Assembly (NCBI RefSeq): GCF_040833955.1
Contig: NZ_CP162133.1
Span: 930,001 to 994,000 of the forward strand
Direction of reading: 5' to 3'
DNA length: 64,000 nt
DNA from: Leptospira sp. WS60.C2
Lineage (GTDB): Bacteria; Spirochaetota; Leptospiria; Leptospirales; Leptospiraceae
Both the position numbers and the translations under genes were made by a program. Positions 36,033-46,100 of this stretch are shown here, piece by piece. The notes under the pieces are model-generated. The model had not been told where the DNA came from. It made no database searches and saw only the letters and a program-made list of their open reading frames with translations. Positions within the stretch are counted from its first letter, which is position 1, and every line of letters starts with the position of its first letter.

Positions 36033-37426
36033 GAAAGAAGTTACTTTTTCTCCTTCGATCAAAACTAAAAACTTACGCATTATTATTTCTTGGATGGGGA
36101 ATTGTTTCTTGTATCTTCACATTTGTTTCAAATGAAATGATTCGGAATCGTTTCCCTTGGATCACAAAGATACTCTATCAAGAATTCTGGAAGAAAGGAG
36201 AGAAGAAGACCTCATCCCAACCTCTGGCTGATCCTTTACCCATCTTTCAAAAACCAATCGTCACAGAACAATCAATTCATTTGGAATTTCCTGCCATTGT
36301 GGAACCAACTAGAGAGATCCAGTTGCAAAGTAAACAAAATGGTCGTATTGCAAAATTGTATGTAGTAGAAGGCCAAACAGTGAAAAAAGGACAGATCCTT
36401 CTTACCCTCGATGATGATTTGATTCGCTTGGAAGGAGAAAAATTACTAATTAGTGCTGAAGTGGCTAAAACAAATCAAACGATTGCACTTGAAAAATGGA
36501 AACAAGCGGAAAGTCAAATAGAAGTTAAGATCAGAGAGATCGATAAAAAGACAGAACTCTTGGAAGTTTCCAAGACGGAATGGGAACACACCAAAGAAAT
36601 AAGGGTAAAAAAAGAGAAACTTTGGCAAGAAGGATTTCTCTCAGGCTTAGAATTGGAAAGATGGAAACTTGATGAGGAAAATAAATTTGCTCAATATCAT
36701 AATATCAAACGAGATCGAGCAAACTTACTATCCACTTTGCATTTAGATGATACAAGGGAAGAACAATCATTTCCAGAAAAACTAAAACATTGGAAAGAAC
36801 GAAACACAGTTTTGGAACGGACCGAATATGAACTCAGTGTGACCAATGCTAAAATCTTAGAAAAACAAATCGAAGCAAACAAGCAATTGTTAAGTGAGAC
36901 AAAGCTTGTCTCACCAAAGAATGGAAAAATATTTAAAATTCATACCAAAGAGGGAGAACTTACTAATCATTTGCCTTTGGTGACTATGATTGAAAATGGT
37001 GAACTTTCTATTTCCTTCCAAATTAGTGAAAATGATTTAAAACAAATCAAACAAGGTAAGACAGTCGAATTTATTCCCTCATTTTCTGGGTCTGAAGTTG
37101 TTTTTGGTAAAATTGATAGAATCGGTGGTTATTTAGATTCCAGATCTCATAGTATTGGAATCAAAGCTAACTTGTTTCAAAAAAAAAGCGAACTTTTGAC
37201 TGGTATGTTTGGGACCGCAAAAATTGCCACTGGAGAGAGGAAGGAAATCATCCTTATTCCTAAAAAATCAATGCTAGGTGATGAGGTGAATGGTAATTAT
37301 CTTCATGTAAAAAATGGAGAGAACATAGAAAAGAGGTTTATACAATCAAAAGTTTACAATGATTCCGAGATGGAAGTTATCGCTGGATTGAAAGCAAATG
37401 ACCTTTTTCAAATCAATGTGCAATGA
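36029..37426 (+). CDS. HlyD/RND-type membrane fusion protein (periplasmic adaptor)
   Basis: 465 residues from ATG 36029 (ATGA overlap with the previous stop). One N-terminal membrane helix (LLFLGWGIVSCIFTFVS) precedes the two halves of a lipoyl domain, IAKLYVVEGQTVKKGQILLTL and LVSPKNGKIFKIHTKEGEL, separated by a long coiled-coil hairpin (about residues 150-290). The beta-barrel and membrane-proximal domains follow (IKQGKTVEFIPSF and ERKEIILIPKKSMLGDEV). This is the adaptor of a tripartite pump or type I-like exporter and would link the TolC-like protein to the RND permease encoded next. Confidence 0.85.
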   Translation: MRKKLLFLLRSKLKTYALLFLGWGIVSCIFTFVSNEMIRNRFPWITKILYQEFWKKGEKKTSSQPLADPLPIFQKPIVTEQSIHLEFPAIVEPTREIQLQSKQNGRIAKLYVVEGQTVKKGQILLTLDDDLIRLEGEKLLISAEVAKTNQTIALEKWKQAESQIEVKIREIDKKTELLEVSKTEWEHTKEIRVKKEKLWQEGFLSGLELERWKLDEENKFAQYHNIKRDRANLLSTLHLDDTREEQSFPEKLKHWKERNTVLERTEYELSVTNAKILEKQIEANKQLLSETKLVSPKNGKIFKIHTKEGELTNHLPLVTMIENGELSISFQISENDLKQIKQGKTVEFIPSFSGSEVVFGKIDRIGGYLDSRSHSIGIKANLFQKKSELLTGMFGTAKIATGERKEIILIPKKSMLGDEVNGNYLHVKNGENIEKRFIQSKVYNDSEMEVIAGLKANDLFQINVQ

Positions 37427-38622
37427 AGTTTTTCGAAGGCATGCTTCAGATATTTCGTTATCACAACCGGCTGTGTTTGGTAGGTTTAGTAGCCTTGGTA
37501 ATGGCAATTTATTTTAGAAAGGATTCATTTCATATCCAACTATTACCGAATCTAAATCCTTTACGCTATTCTGTTGTAACTGAATTTCCAAATCATTCGG
37601 CAGAAGATGTTGACTTAACTCTAAGTCTTCCCTTATCAAATCGTATTTCTTCTTTAAAATCGGTTAAAAAGATCAAAACTCAATCGATTCATGGAAAATC
37701 AACCGTTCAAATAGAACTACGACATGCTGCTCCTTCATGGGAATTCAAAGAAAACTTGTACCAATTGTTGTTTGAGAGTAAGCAGGAACTACCTCTTGGT
37801 GTTGGTGTTTCAAAATTAATCCAAGGTCATCAATCCGAAAATCCTTTCCTTGAGTTGGTGATACCTAAAAAATCTATTTCTAGTGGACAAGATGTCTCTT
37901 TTCTCATCAACCGAATCCAATACCAATTAGAACGTATTTCTGGCGTTGTTTCCGTTTCTGTGATAGGAGAACCAAAACATTCGCTTTTGTTGTCCCTCCT
38001 AGAAGAAAGATTAGATATTTTCCCTATCAAAACTAAGGACATAGAAAACCAAATAATGGCATCCATTCAAAGTGGTTCTCTTGGGAAAATTATAGATCTG
38101 CACCAAGAAACAGAAATCAAAATGGAAGCAGAAATTCAGTCCATTGAAACGTTACTGAAATTTCCCATCTATATTGGGGAAGGAAAATCGATTCCATTAT
38201 CACAGATTGCAAATGCTTCGATGGTATCGTTTCCTTTCGATACCATAACGCAGTGGAATGGGAATGATTCTATCTACATAGCCATTTACGTAGATCCAAA
38301 GCAAAACCCTTTGAAAATAGCAAACGAAATGCAAGTGGTTTTATCTGAATTTCAAAATGAAATGAGGCTTCTTGTTTATTCAGATGCATCTCAGGAATTA
38401 AAATCACAACTCAAACAATTCTTCTTATTCTTACTGTTTAGTCTGATTTGTGGATTAGGATTTTCTTATTTTCTATATCGTGAATGGTTTCCTGTTTTTA
38501 GTCTTTTCGTTTCTGTTGTGTTTTCCCTCGTTATTTTTTTTTCATTTGATGGTCACGTTTTCGATCTCGATCAATCTTTTGAGTTTGAGTGGAATTTCTG
38601 TTGGAATCGGAATGTTATTTGA
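37423..38622 (+). CDS. RND permease 1, N-terminal part; frame broken at a T9 run
   Basis: 399 residues before the frame closes. The first membrane helix and porter domain are typical RND: LLPNLNPLRYSVVTEFPNHS with SAEDVDLTLSLPLSNRI, KKIKTQSIHGKSTVQIEL and ELPLGVGVSKLI. The frame stays RND-like up to REWFPVFSLFVSVVFSLVIFF (TM2-TM3) and then turns to unrelated residues after the T9 run at 38534-38542. Removing one T joins it in frame to the next segment and gives one protein of 993 residues (37423-40405), a normal RND length. It starts in the adaptor stop (ATGA). As written this copy is interrupted; slippage could restore it. Confidence 0.8.
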   Translation: MKFFEGMLQIFRYHNRLCLVGLVALVMAIYFRKDSFHIQLLPNLNPLRYSVVTEFPNHSAEDVDLTLSLPLSNRISSLKSVKKIKTQSIHGKSTVQIELRHAAPSWEFKENLYQLLFESKQELPLGVGVSKLIQGHQSENPFLELVIPKKSISSGQDVSFLINRIQYQLERISGVVSVSVIGEPKHSLLLSLLEERLDIFPIKTKDIENQIMASIQSGSLGKIIDLHQETEIKMEAEIQSIETLLKFPIYIGEGKSIPLSQIANASMVSFPFDTITQWNGNDSIYIAIYVDPKQNPLKIANEMQVVLSEFQNEMRLLVYSDASQELKSQLKQFFLFLLFSLICGLGFSYFLYREWFPVFSLFVSVVFSLVIFFSFDGHVFDLDQSFEFEWNFCWNRNVI

Positions 38623-40405
38623 TGCGAACAATCTAATCTATTATTCAATTCAGGCTCATTGGTCAGAAGAAAAAGAGAAATCCATTGCCGTTATCAGAGG
38701 AATTCGAAGTGTGATTGTCTCTCTCATTTCTTCGAGTCTGACAACGATGATTGTGATCATTCCTTTATTGCTGTATGTCAATGAATGGAAAGATTTTTTT
38801 TATGACATTGGTTTTAGCATCGTTTTACTTGTGTTTTCTTCTTTTCTCACTGCGATCACGATTGTGCCTTTCTTATTCCTTACAGTTTCACCGAAGTTAG
38901 CGGTTGCGAACACTCAAGTCATTCCTTTTGACTTAAAAAATGTCCCAAAATTAGATTGGTTAAGGAATCATACATCTTTCTATGCCATAGTATTTGTTTT
39001 CTTCTTACTATGGATTTTAATTGGAAATTTTGCATCAGAAAGATTCGAAATTTTTCCAAGACCCAAGGCCATTGGAATGAACGTGGAAGTATTCCCAAAA
39101 CAGAATGTATCGATTCAAGAAGAATTGTTTTTGATTTCTGAGGTGAGAAGGCAATTTGAGAGATTGTATCCAAATCAAAGTCTTTTGCTTTTGCCCTATT
39201 TGTCTTTGCAAGAGAATGTTTCTCCATACCAACTAGCAATCCCCATTCAATTTAAATGGTTTTTTCAGGGTGATACTTCAAAGTTCTCTGATGAAATATG
39301 GAAAGGTTTTGATTCTGCACGGTGGAGGGTGAAGTTTATTCCCATCGAATCAGAGCTTTCTCGTTCTTTGCCTTTCCTTCCAAGTGATTCGATTGTCATC
39401 ACTCATCTGGATTGGCAATCATTAATGGATTGGATGTTCAATGTTATGAACCATCCATCGAACATAAGACAGAAAGGGCAGTTTGATTTTTCGCCAAGTG
39501 AGGTGAATCTTAAAACATGGAAAAAGAATTCATTTCCCGATTTAGAGTTACAGCCAGATTATGATGATTTGCAAAGAAAGATTCTATTAAAAAACAATCC
39601 CAAACAGATTGGATTTTTACAGAACAAAACATCTTTGCCATTTTATATAGAATTTCTTTCGGTGGATCGCGATCGAATCAAAAACAAATACGATGGACTT
39701 CCTAAATTTAAATCACATACACAAGACGTAATTGATTCGAAAAGTTTGTTTCAAGTAGAAGAAAGAAAAATATCTTCTGAGTATCGGCGTGAATTCGGAC
39801 GGTTTTCATTGGAATGGTTCGGTGACCTCGGTTTAGAGACACTGCTTTTGAATTTAAAAGAGAAGGGCTTTCAATATTCAGTTGTATCTTCAAAAAATGA
39901 AATATTTTCTTTTTATCTAACTTTACTTGTATTACTGCTATTTTCCTACGTATTTGTATATTTGGCGTTAGTTGGTATTTATGAATCGTTTTATCGGCCA
40001 TTCATCTATTTGCTAATTTCTCTTTCTTACTTTTTGGTTGTCATTGCTGTTTTGATGGTTCTCCTGGGAGAAGTTCATTTTGGGCACTATATTGGACTTT
40101 TGATTTTACTTGGCTTGTCTTTGGATAGCCTGTCTTTGTTTGGTGAAAGATGGGAAGAAGAGAAAAAAAAGAATTTGATGCAAGAAAAAATCGCTCTTGT
40201 ACTATCTTGGATTCGAAAACCAGTGTTACTCAATGCAGGCAGTACATGGTTTGGATTACTTCCTGTTGTTTTGATTGTTCTACCTGGTTCTGAGTTTGTT
40301 CGGTCAATTGCAATCACCATGTCTATTGGAATTATGATTTCCCTTTATTTTGTATTTTATCTTTATCCAAAAATATTCTCCACTTATTTTGACTCTTCGC
40401 AATGA
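38480..40405 (+). CDS. RND permease 1, C-terminal part (continues after the frame break)
   Basis: 641-residue open frame; true RND sequence begins right after the T9 run (HLMVTFSISINLLSLSGISV). TM4 reads IGMLFDANNLIYYSI, where the usual proton-relay Asp-Asp pair is Asp-Ala. The second porter region, HIGL-type TM10-12 segments (GHYIGLLILLGLSLDSLSLF, LLPVVLIVLPGSEFVRSIAI) and a short C-terminus follow. ATG 38480 lies inside the N-terminal gene and is probably not a real start. It overlaps the next gene by 4 bases. It should be read as the second half of a single frameshifted gene. Confidence 0.8.
   Translation: MNGFLFLVFSFLLCFPSLFFFHLMVTFSISINLLSLSGISVGIGMLFDANNLIYYSIQAHWSEEKEKSIAVIRGIRSVIVSLISSSLTTMIVIIPLLLYVNEWKDFFYDIGFSIVLLVFSSFLTAITIVPFLFLTVSPKLAVANTQVIPFDLKNVPKLDWLRNHTSFYAIVFVFFLLWILIGNFASERFEIFPRPKAIGMNVEVFPKQNVSIQEELFLISEVRRQFERLYPNQSLLLLPYLSLQENVSPYQLAIPIQFKWFFQGDTSKFSDEIWKGFDSARWRVKFIPIESELSRSLPFLPSDSIVITHLDWQSLMDWMFNVMNHPSNIRQKGQFDFSPSEVNLKTWKKNSFPDLELQPDYDDLQRKILLKNNPKQIGFLQNKTSLPFYIEFLSVDRDRIKNKYDGLPKFKSHTQDVIDSKSLFQVEERKISSEYRREFGRFSLEWFGDLGLETLLLNLKEKGFQYSVVSSKNEIFSFYLTLLVLLLFSYVFVYLALVGIYESFYRPFIYLLISLSYFLVVIAVLMVLLGEVHFGHYIGLLILLGLSLDSLSLFGERWEEEKKKNLMQEKIALVLSWIRKPVLLNAGSTWFGLLPVVLIVLPGSEFVRSIAITMSIGIMISLYFVFYLYPKIFSTYFDSSQ
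38534..38542 (+). repeat. Homopolymeric T9 tract at the frame break in the RND gene
   Basis: Nine T lie between GTTA and CATTTGATG. With eight T the codons read Val-Ile-Phe-Phe-His-Leu-Met, which joins TM2-TM3 to the TM4 region. With nine the frame closes at 38622. The tract is a candidate slippage or phase-variation site. Confidence 0.75.
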
Positions 40406-43074
40406 ATCGTTCCCTTCTAAATCGGAATCGATTTCAAATTGTATCGGCCCTAGGTTTTTCTCTGGCAATTTCTTTTTTGTCCTTTCGTGGAATTGAGTTG
40501 GGCGAATACGAAGATAAAGCAGATAATGAGACTTTGGTCATATCGCAGAATTGGGTAGGAAAAACAGCTGTTCAGGTAGAAGAGGGTGTAACAAAACCCT
40601 GGGAAATGATTTTGAAATCAGCAAATGGATATCGCGAACTAAAATCAATTTCAGATTATGGAAGTGTCAGTATCTACTTGAAACTATCGGAGGGTGTCAA
40701 TAAGGAACACCTTCTCCAAACAACAAGAAATTTATACCTGCTCAATCGTCACCAGTTTCCTAGTGACATTCATTTCCCAAAGTATCGCTATGAATCTGAC
40801 AGGAATACTTATTTTTTATTGTTACAAAGAGTGGAAGGTAAAGAAAAGTCAAACTTTCGCGACTTGGAAGCAAAGATTAAAAACAATCGTCATGTGGTAA
40901 AGTTTGATTTCCAGAAAGAATCAGAAACCGAAATTCTTTTGGATGTTCATACAATGAAGTTAAGAGAGAATTCATTTTTTTCTATGTCAGAAATATTGTT
41001 CTCATTGCGAAACCATCTCTTTGGAATTCATCTTGATACACAACGTGGAATTTACTTTGAAAGGGACGCTCCAAAACAACTTGATGAGTGGAAAAATATA
41101 CCAATTCAGTCCAAAAATCAAAAGCGGATCCCACTTCACAACATTGCAAATCTAACTGTGACAAACGTGCAATCCAACCAAAGCACTCGCATCAATGGTT
41201 TGTCTAAAGAATCTATTTTGATCCAAACAGATGGTGCTTTTCATTTATTCTTATTAGAAAATGATGTGAAAAGATTCTTAAGTATACATTCCGATTGGGA
41301 AATTGTATTCTCTAATGGTGAAGGAACTTCGGAAGCACTCATTGAATTTTTAGTCTTTTATCTTTTGTTAGATCTATTCTTTCTTCTTTATTTTGGTTTT
41401 TATAAAAAAGAATATGGATTCGTTTTTGTATCTTTTGTTGGTTTTCTCTTCGTAGGATTTTCCCTTTGTTCTATCAGCTCACTTTTTTCTGTTCCATTCG
41501 GTAATAGTAGTTTTGCTTTGCTATTATTTTCAAAAATATATCTCCCTTTTTTTCGGAACATTCGCTTATTATTCACTAACAAACAAACCATTCTATTTTT
41601 GGTATTCTCTCTCATTTTTCTTTCATTGGAGTGGATTCCGATGGTGTTATTGATTCTGTTCCTAGAATTGTTTTTTTGTATTGTGGTTTTTGGTTTGGTT
41701 CAAGATTTGTTTTGGATTTTTCTAAAACCTTCGTATCGAAGCAGGTTGCCTAATCTTACATGGCCAGTCATTTCTTTAGAACGTTTCTTTGTGCAAACAA
41801 AACCAAATGTATTGAATTTTCAATTGATTCTCTCTTTATTTTTCTTTATACTAACGTTTGCCTTTTCCTTTGTAAATGTTTTTCAATTCGTTTCCCTTCG
41901 ATCGAAGCAAGATACAATTCTTTCCGCTAGATTAGAATTTCCGACTTACCTCTCTAAATCGGAAATCAAAAGGATCACCAAACAAGTAGAAGAAACGATT
42001 TTGAGTCGTAAATGGACACAGTTGCTTGTTGTAACAGAAAAAAACTTTCGATCTGATTTTTATCTTAAGCTCACTGAATTTACGAACCAAGAATCATTTC
42101 AAAGTTTGTCGACCGAAATGGGATATTTCCATTTTTTAGGCGAGAGCGATTTATCGGAGACGAACATCTTACGATTTACGAATTTGGATCCGATTCTCTT
42201 GGAGACATCCATTCACAGAATTCTGCCTTGGGTGAGAAATCAAAAACGGATCCAAGATGTGGTTTTGTGTTTTCAGCCTTCCGTAGATGGACTTAGGTTT
42301 CAAATGGATTCCTTCACTCGTGTTCCAATGAGAATGGGAGTCGATGCAACGATAAGGGAAACAAGTTTACTTTTATTGCCAACGATTGTGGGAAAGATGT
42401 TGTGGAACGACGGTTTGATTGATGTAAAATTGCAAGTTCTGAATTCGTTTACAAAAGATGAATTTCAACGATTCCCCATTTCCATTGGAAATGATACAGT
42501 TGTCCATACGAATGGTTTGCGACAGTATGAGACCATTCAGAATTTAAGTCGAATCTATCACGAGAATCGAGAAATCAGTATGGAAATTCTGGTCAAAGGG
42601 AAGGACATTGATTGGGATTCATTGGATGCTGGGTTACGAAGTTTGATGCGCTCGGATTCAACTCATTATGTGGAAAGAAAGCAATTGAATGCAACATCGA
42701 AACAATATTCAATCATTGGCTTCTTTGTTTTACTCTCCTTTTTAGTATTTCGAAAAAATAAAATTTTGGATTATTTAACATTTGTTTGTTCGATTTTTTT
42801 TGTATGGAGCGTGCAAAAACATCTATTTGTAACTGACTATCTTCAGTTTGCTCTCATCGTCTCAGTGGTTACTGTCTTTCAAAGGATTACATTTAAGAAA
42901 AAGAGAGATACTATGTTTTTTCTGCTCCCTCTCTTGGGAGGGATTCTCTTTTTCTATTTCTATCCATGGAAGGGAGTGAATTTCTTTTTCGAAACATTCT
43001 TTCTGTTTTTCTTTTATGTGTTCACATATCGTAAAATGAAAACATTTCTCCGGAAAATGAAACCAATCTCATAA
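40402..43074 (+). CDS. RND-like permease 2, strongly degenerate
   Basis: 890 residues with RND layout: an N-terminal helix, a porter-like domain (LVISQNWVGKTAVQVEEGVT, SIYLKLSEGVNKEHLLQT), a membrane block (about 305-455), a second porter-like region (from RLEFPTYLSKSEIKRITKQ) and C-terminal helices. The region matching TM4 (PFGNSSFALLLFSKIYL) has no Asp pair, and several loops are shorter than in AcrB-like proteins. Proton-driven transport by this subunit is therefore unlikely. It might form a heteromeric complex with permease 1. ATG overlaps the previous stop (ATGA). It is directly upstream of the giant exported protein gene. Confidence 0.7.
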   Translation: MNRSLLNRNRFQIVSALGFSLAISFLSFRGIELGEYEDKADNETLVISQNWVGKTAVQVEEGVTKPWEMILKSANGYRELKSISDYGSVSIYLKLSEGVNKEHLLQTTRNLYLLNRHQFPSDIHFPKYRYESDRNTYFLLLQRVEGKEKSNFRDLEAKIKNNRHVVKFDFQKESETEILLDVHTMKLRENSFFSMSEILFSLRNHLFGIHLDTQRGIYFERDAPKQLDEWKNIPIQSKNQKRIPLHNIANLTVTNVQSNQSTRINGLSKESILIQTDGAFHLFLLENDVKRFLSIHSDWEIVFSNGEGTSEALIEFLVFYLLLDLFFLLYFGFYKKEYGFVFVSFVGFLFVGFSLCSISSLFSVPFGNSSFALLLFSKIYLPFFRNIRLLFTNKQTILFLVFSLIFLSLEWIPMVLLILFLELFFCIVVFGLVQDLFWIFLKPSYRSRLPNLTWPVISLERFFVQTKPNVLNFQLILSLFFFILTFAFSFVNVFQFVSLRSKQDTILSARLEFPTYLSKSEIKRITKQVEETILSRKWTQLLVVTEKNFRSDFYLKLTEFTNQESFQSLSTEMGYFHFLGESDLSETNILRFTNLDPILLETSIHRILPWVRNQKRIQDVVLCFQPSVDGLRFQMDSFTRVPMRMGVDATIRETSLLLLPTIVGKMLWNDGLIDVKLQVLNSFTKDEFQRFPISIGNDTVVHTNGLRQYETIQNLSRIYHENREISMEILVKGKDIDWDSLDAGLRSLMRSDSTHYVERKQLNATSKQYSIIGFFVLLSFLVFRKNKILDYLTFVCSIFFVWSVQKHLFVTDYLQFALIVSVVTVFQRITFKKKRDTMFFLLPLLGGILFFYFYPWKGVNFFFETFFLFFFYVFTYRKMKTFLRKMKPIS

Positions 43075-43082
43075 TTCGTTAC

Positions 43083-43108
43083 CCCATAGAACCGAGGTTC
43101 GCTATGGG
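43083..43108 (+). promoter_or_regulatory. Hairpin covering the SD and start codon of the giant gene
   Basis: CCCATAG (43083-43089) and CTATGGG (43102-43108) form a perfect 7-bp stem; AAC (43090-43092) pairs with GTT (43097-43099), the loop is CGAG and CG is bulged. The stem contains the ATG at 43104 and the loop/inner stem contains the SD GAGG (43094-43097). Folded, it would block ribosome entry. Confidence 0.5.
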
Positions 43109-46100
43109 ATTTTACAAACTTTGGACGAGAGTCAGTCTATTATTCCTTTTCTTCGGTATTTATTTTAATACAGAGACTATTTTCCCGCAATCAATTCTCG
43201 AACATTGGGAAATCCCCCGCTACCAATCTAGTGATTATTCTGATATTTATGGAAACCTATACTTTGTATCTTCCATGGAAGAATGGGATTTGCGAATGGA
43301 AGAAATTTTATATGATTCCATCGTATCATGGCAAACAGAAGCCAATCGACAGATCGAAGAAATCTTAATTCAAGAAGGTGGCGAAGATTCCTTTGTCTCC
43401 AATGAAGGGTATGTGGATGAAAGAAGAAGGTCATTATTTAGCGAGGTATCAATCTTCTACTCAGATTGGGAAAGAGATTTAATGGAGGATTATTTTACGA
43501 ATCGGAGTGCATTCTTAGAAAAATTAGAAACTGGAATTGTGGATGAGTTGTATTTAAACAGAATTGGTAAAGAGCAAATCTATGAAGAATACACGCAGGA
43601 AGAACTTGCCTTAAGAGAAAACCGAGAACAAATTTTAAGAGAGGCAGAAACTTGGGAATACCAATGGGAAAAATCAAGGCAAGAAGGTCTGGATTCTTTC
43701 TCTACTTCTTTGGAGAGATTAGAAGAGGACTATTTCAAATATATACAATCACTTCAAAATACTGAAAATCAATTTATCACAAACTTACAAGCGATCAATC
43801 AATATAAAGAAACAGTTCAGTATGCTCTAGGGGAAATGGTTTCACAACTGAAGTTAGGTTTAGATGCCAATTGTGAATTAAACTCTGGTTGCCAATATAA
43901 AAATTCAGATGGAAGTTTGAATGAAGCAGGAAAAATATTCTCAAGGTTCATTCAAGAGTTATCTGATGAACTATCGATAGCAAACAAAGATCCAGATCTG
44001 ATGTTAACACAAATTGCGACAAAGATGAGAGATTTTCTATCGAACGAATCTAATGAAGCATTTATAAAACAGACTTTTTTTGAAGATCGAGTTTATACAT
44101 ATCAAACTGGCTTTGAACTGAATTTTGAAAACACAAAAACCAAGTATGATTTGAACACGGCCATGTGGAATTTGGTGAACCAAACATATTACCAGTTAGG
44201 TTCTGATGTACGATTTGAAAATTGGAATGCAACTCCTGGTGATGTTGGAATTTTTTCTGGAGTTTCGGACCCCGAACTTCAATCCATTTTCCAATCCATC
44301 CATCACTCCGATTACAATCGGTTGGCTAGTATTCTGAATGGGAAATTGGGGCAAGATCGAAAAGTACACTCTATTTTAGGAGCAAATCTTTATACAGATG
44401 CTTTTCACTATCTGAATATGAAGAGTATCGCAGGAATCAAACTTCCTTTTGATTTTGCTATGCATGTAAATGGAAATCTTTTGTTAGATGGAACAGAAAA
44501 ATATGGATATTGGCAAACCCAAGAATTCATCACTATTTTTACACCAGGTATCTATTCATACCAAATGGGTGCTGTTGGATATTCGGTTCTTTATGAAATG
44601 TATGATGATGCTGCGTATCAAAGTTCTTTATATTGGGATTCAAATTTGTCCCAATTGAAAGGGCAAACAGATCACTTTCAGCATCGCCTTTTACCAGCCA
44701 TTCGTCATTGGGAAACCAAAACAAAAGAATACTCGGAATCTTTTGATCAGTGGTCAGACTCTAAGTCCAAACTCTTCCAGGATGCAAAGTTGGAATTTGA
44801 ATCCAAGCGAATGCAGTTAGAGAAAACAAAAGAAGATTGGCTCCAAAAATTGGAGGAGGAAAAGCGAGACGGTTGGAATGCATGGAACAATTTATATACA
44901 ACACCTGAATCAGAAACGAAAAGACCAGTCGCACTTTCGATGAAAATTGAGCAAGGTTTGACCTCAATTGGAAATCAAAATCTCGCTTCTCAGTTTCAAA
45001 GATTGTCCGTTTTCGATGATTCGATGTTTGAGATTAAGTTAGGTGAAACTTCCTTATTGGAGAATTTTCAAAAGACGATGGTTGGTATCAATCAATATGC
45101 CTCTGTCATACAAATGAATCACGAATTGGAAGAGTTTAGAAAGTCGGAACAAACCAAAATGATCAATCAGTATGCGTATAGTTTGAACTCGGCTTTGATT
45201 GGTGATCGAAAATTGACAAGGGAAGAGTCTATACTTGTTGGAAGTGCAGATTACTCTCAGCTTTCTATGGATGAACAGAAAAATTTTGGAAAATGTTACG
45301 AGGATCCCAATGTTAGTTCTTGTAAGGGTTTATTGAAAACTGATTACCAAGTTTCAGTCAATCAGAATACGGGGGTTGTTCGCATTGGAAAGGAAATATT
45401 TAATGGTCTGTTAGCAGGTAAGAATGCAGAAGGTGAATATACAGCAGCGAAATCCAATCTTAGTAAACAGATTGTATTTAGTTCTATTGGGAAAATACAA
45501 AGTAACGATAGGAAAGATTTTTTTACTGAATGGTCGGATGAAGATTGGAAATCGATACAAAATCGAAAAAATGAAATCACAAATGATTTTTTGAACAACA
45601 CATCCACACGAGATCGAAATCAATTACTTTTAAGTATCAATCAGATTGAAACCATCAATGCCAATAACCATCAATCCTTTTTAGCAAAAAAAGAAACACA
45701 AGAGAATTTGGATTCCTTCATTCAGGAGATCGCCATTGCCTACATTACTGGTGGTGCGAGCGGAGTAAAAGCTTCCCTGAAGGGAAAAGTTGAATCTGCC
45801 ATCAATAGTGAATTAGCGAAAGTTTGGGTGAAAGCGACTGGAGGTGACGATTCACAAATTCAATTGGTATCTATGGCGTTTGAATTTATGCGAGGTAGGA
45901 TGAGTGCTAAAAAGATTAGTTCACGTGACCAATTCGTCTCAATTCAAAATCCGATCAAAGCATTGGAAACCGTCGTGGGTAAAACACTTTCTCATACAAT
46001 GCAAGTGATGGACAAAGCATCAAATGGACTCTTAAGTGTCCCATTTAATTTGGCAATGTCCGGAGTTATGGCTGTCACAAAAGCACTTGTTGGTGAAAAA

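Noticed and set aside
38480..40405. Reading this segment as an independent gene with its own start
   Set aside because: Conserved RND sequence starts only after the T9 run, and deleting one T joins it to the upstream frame.
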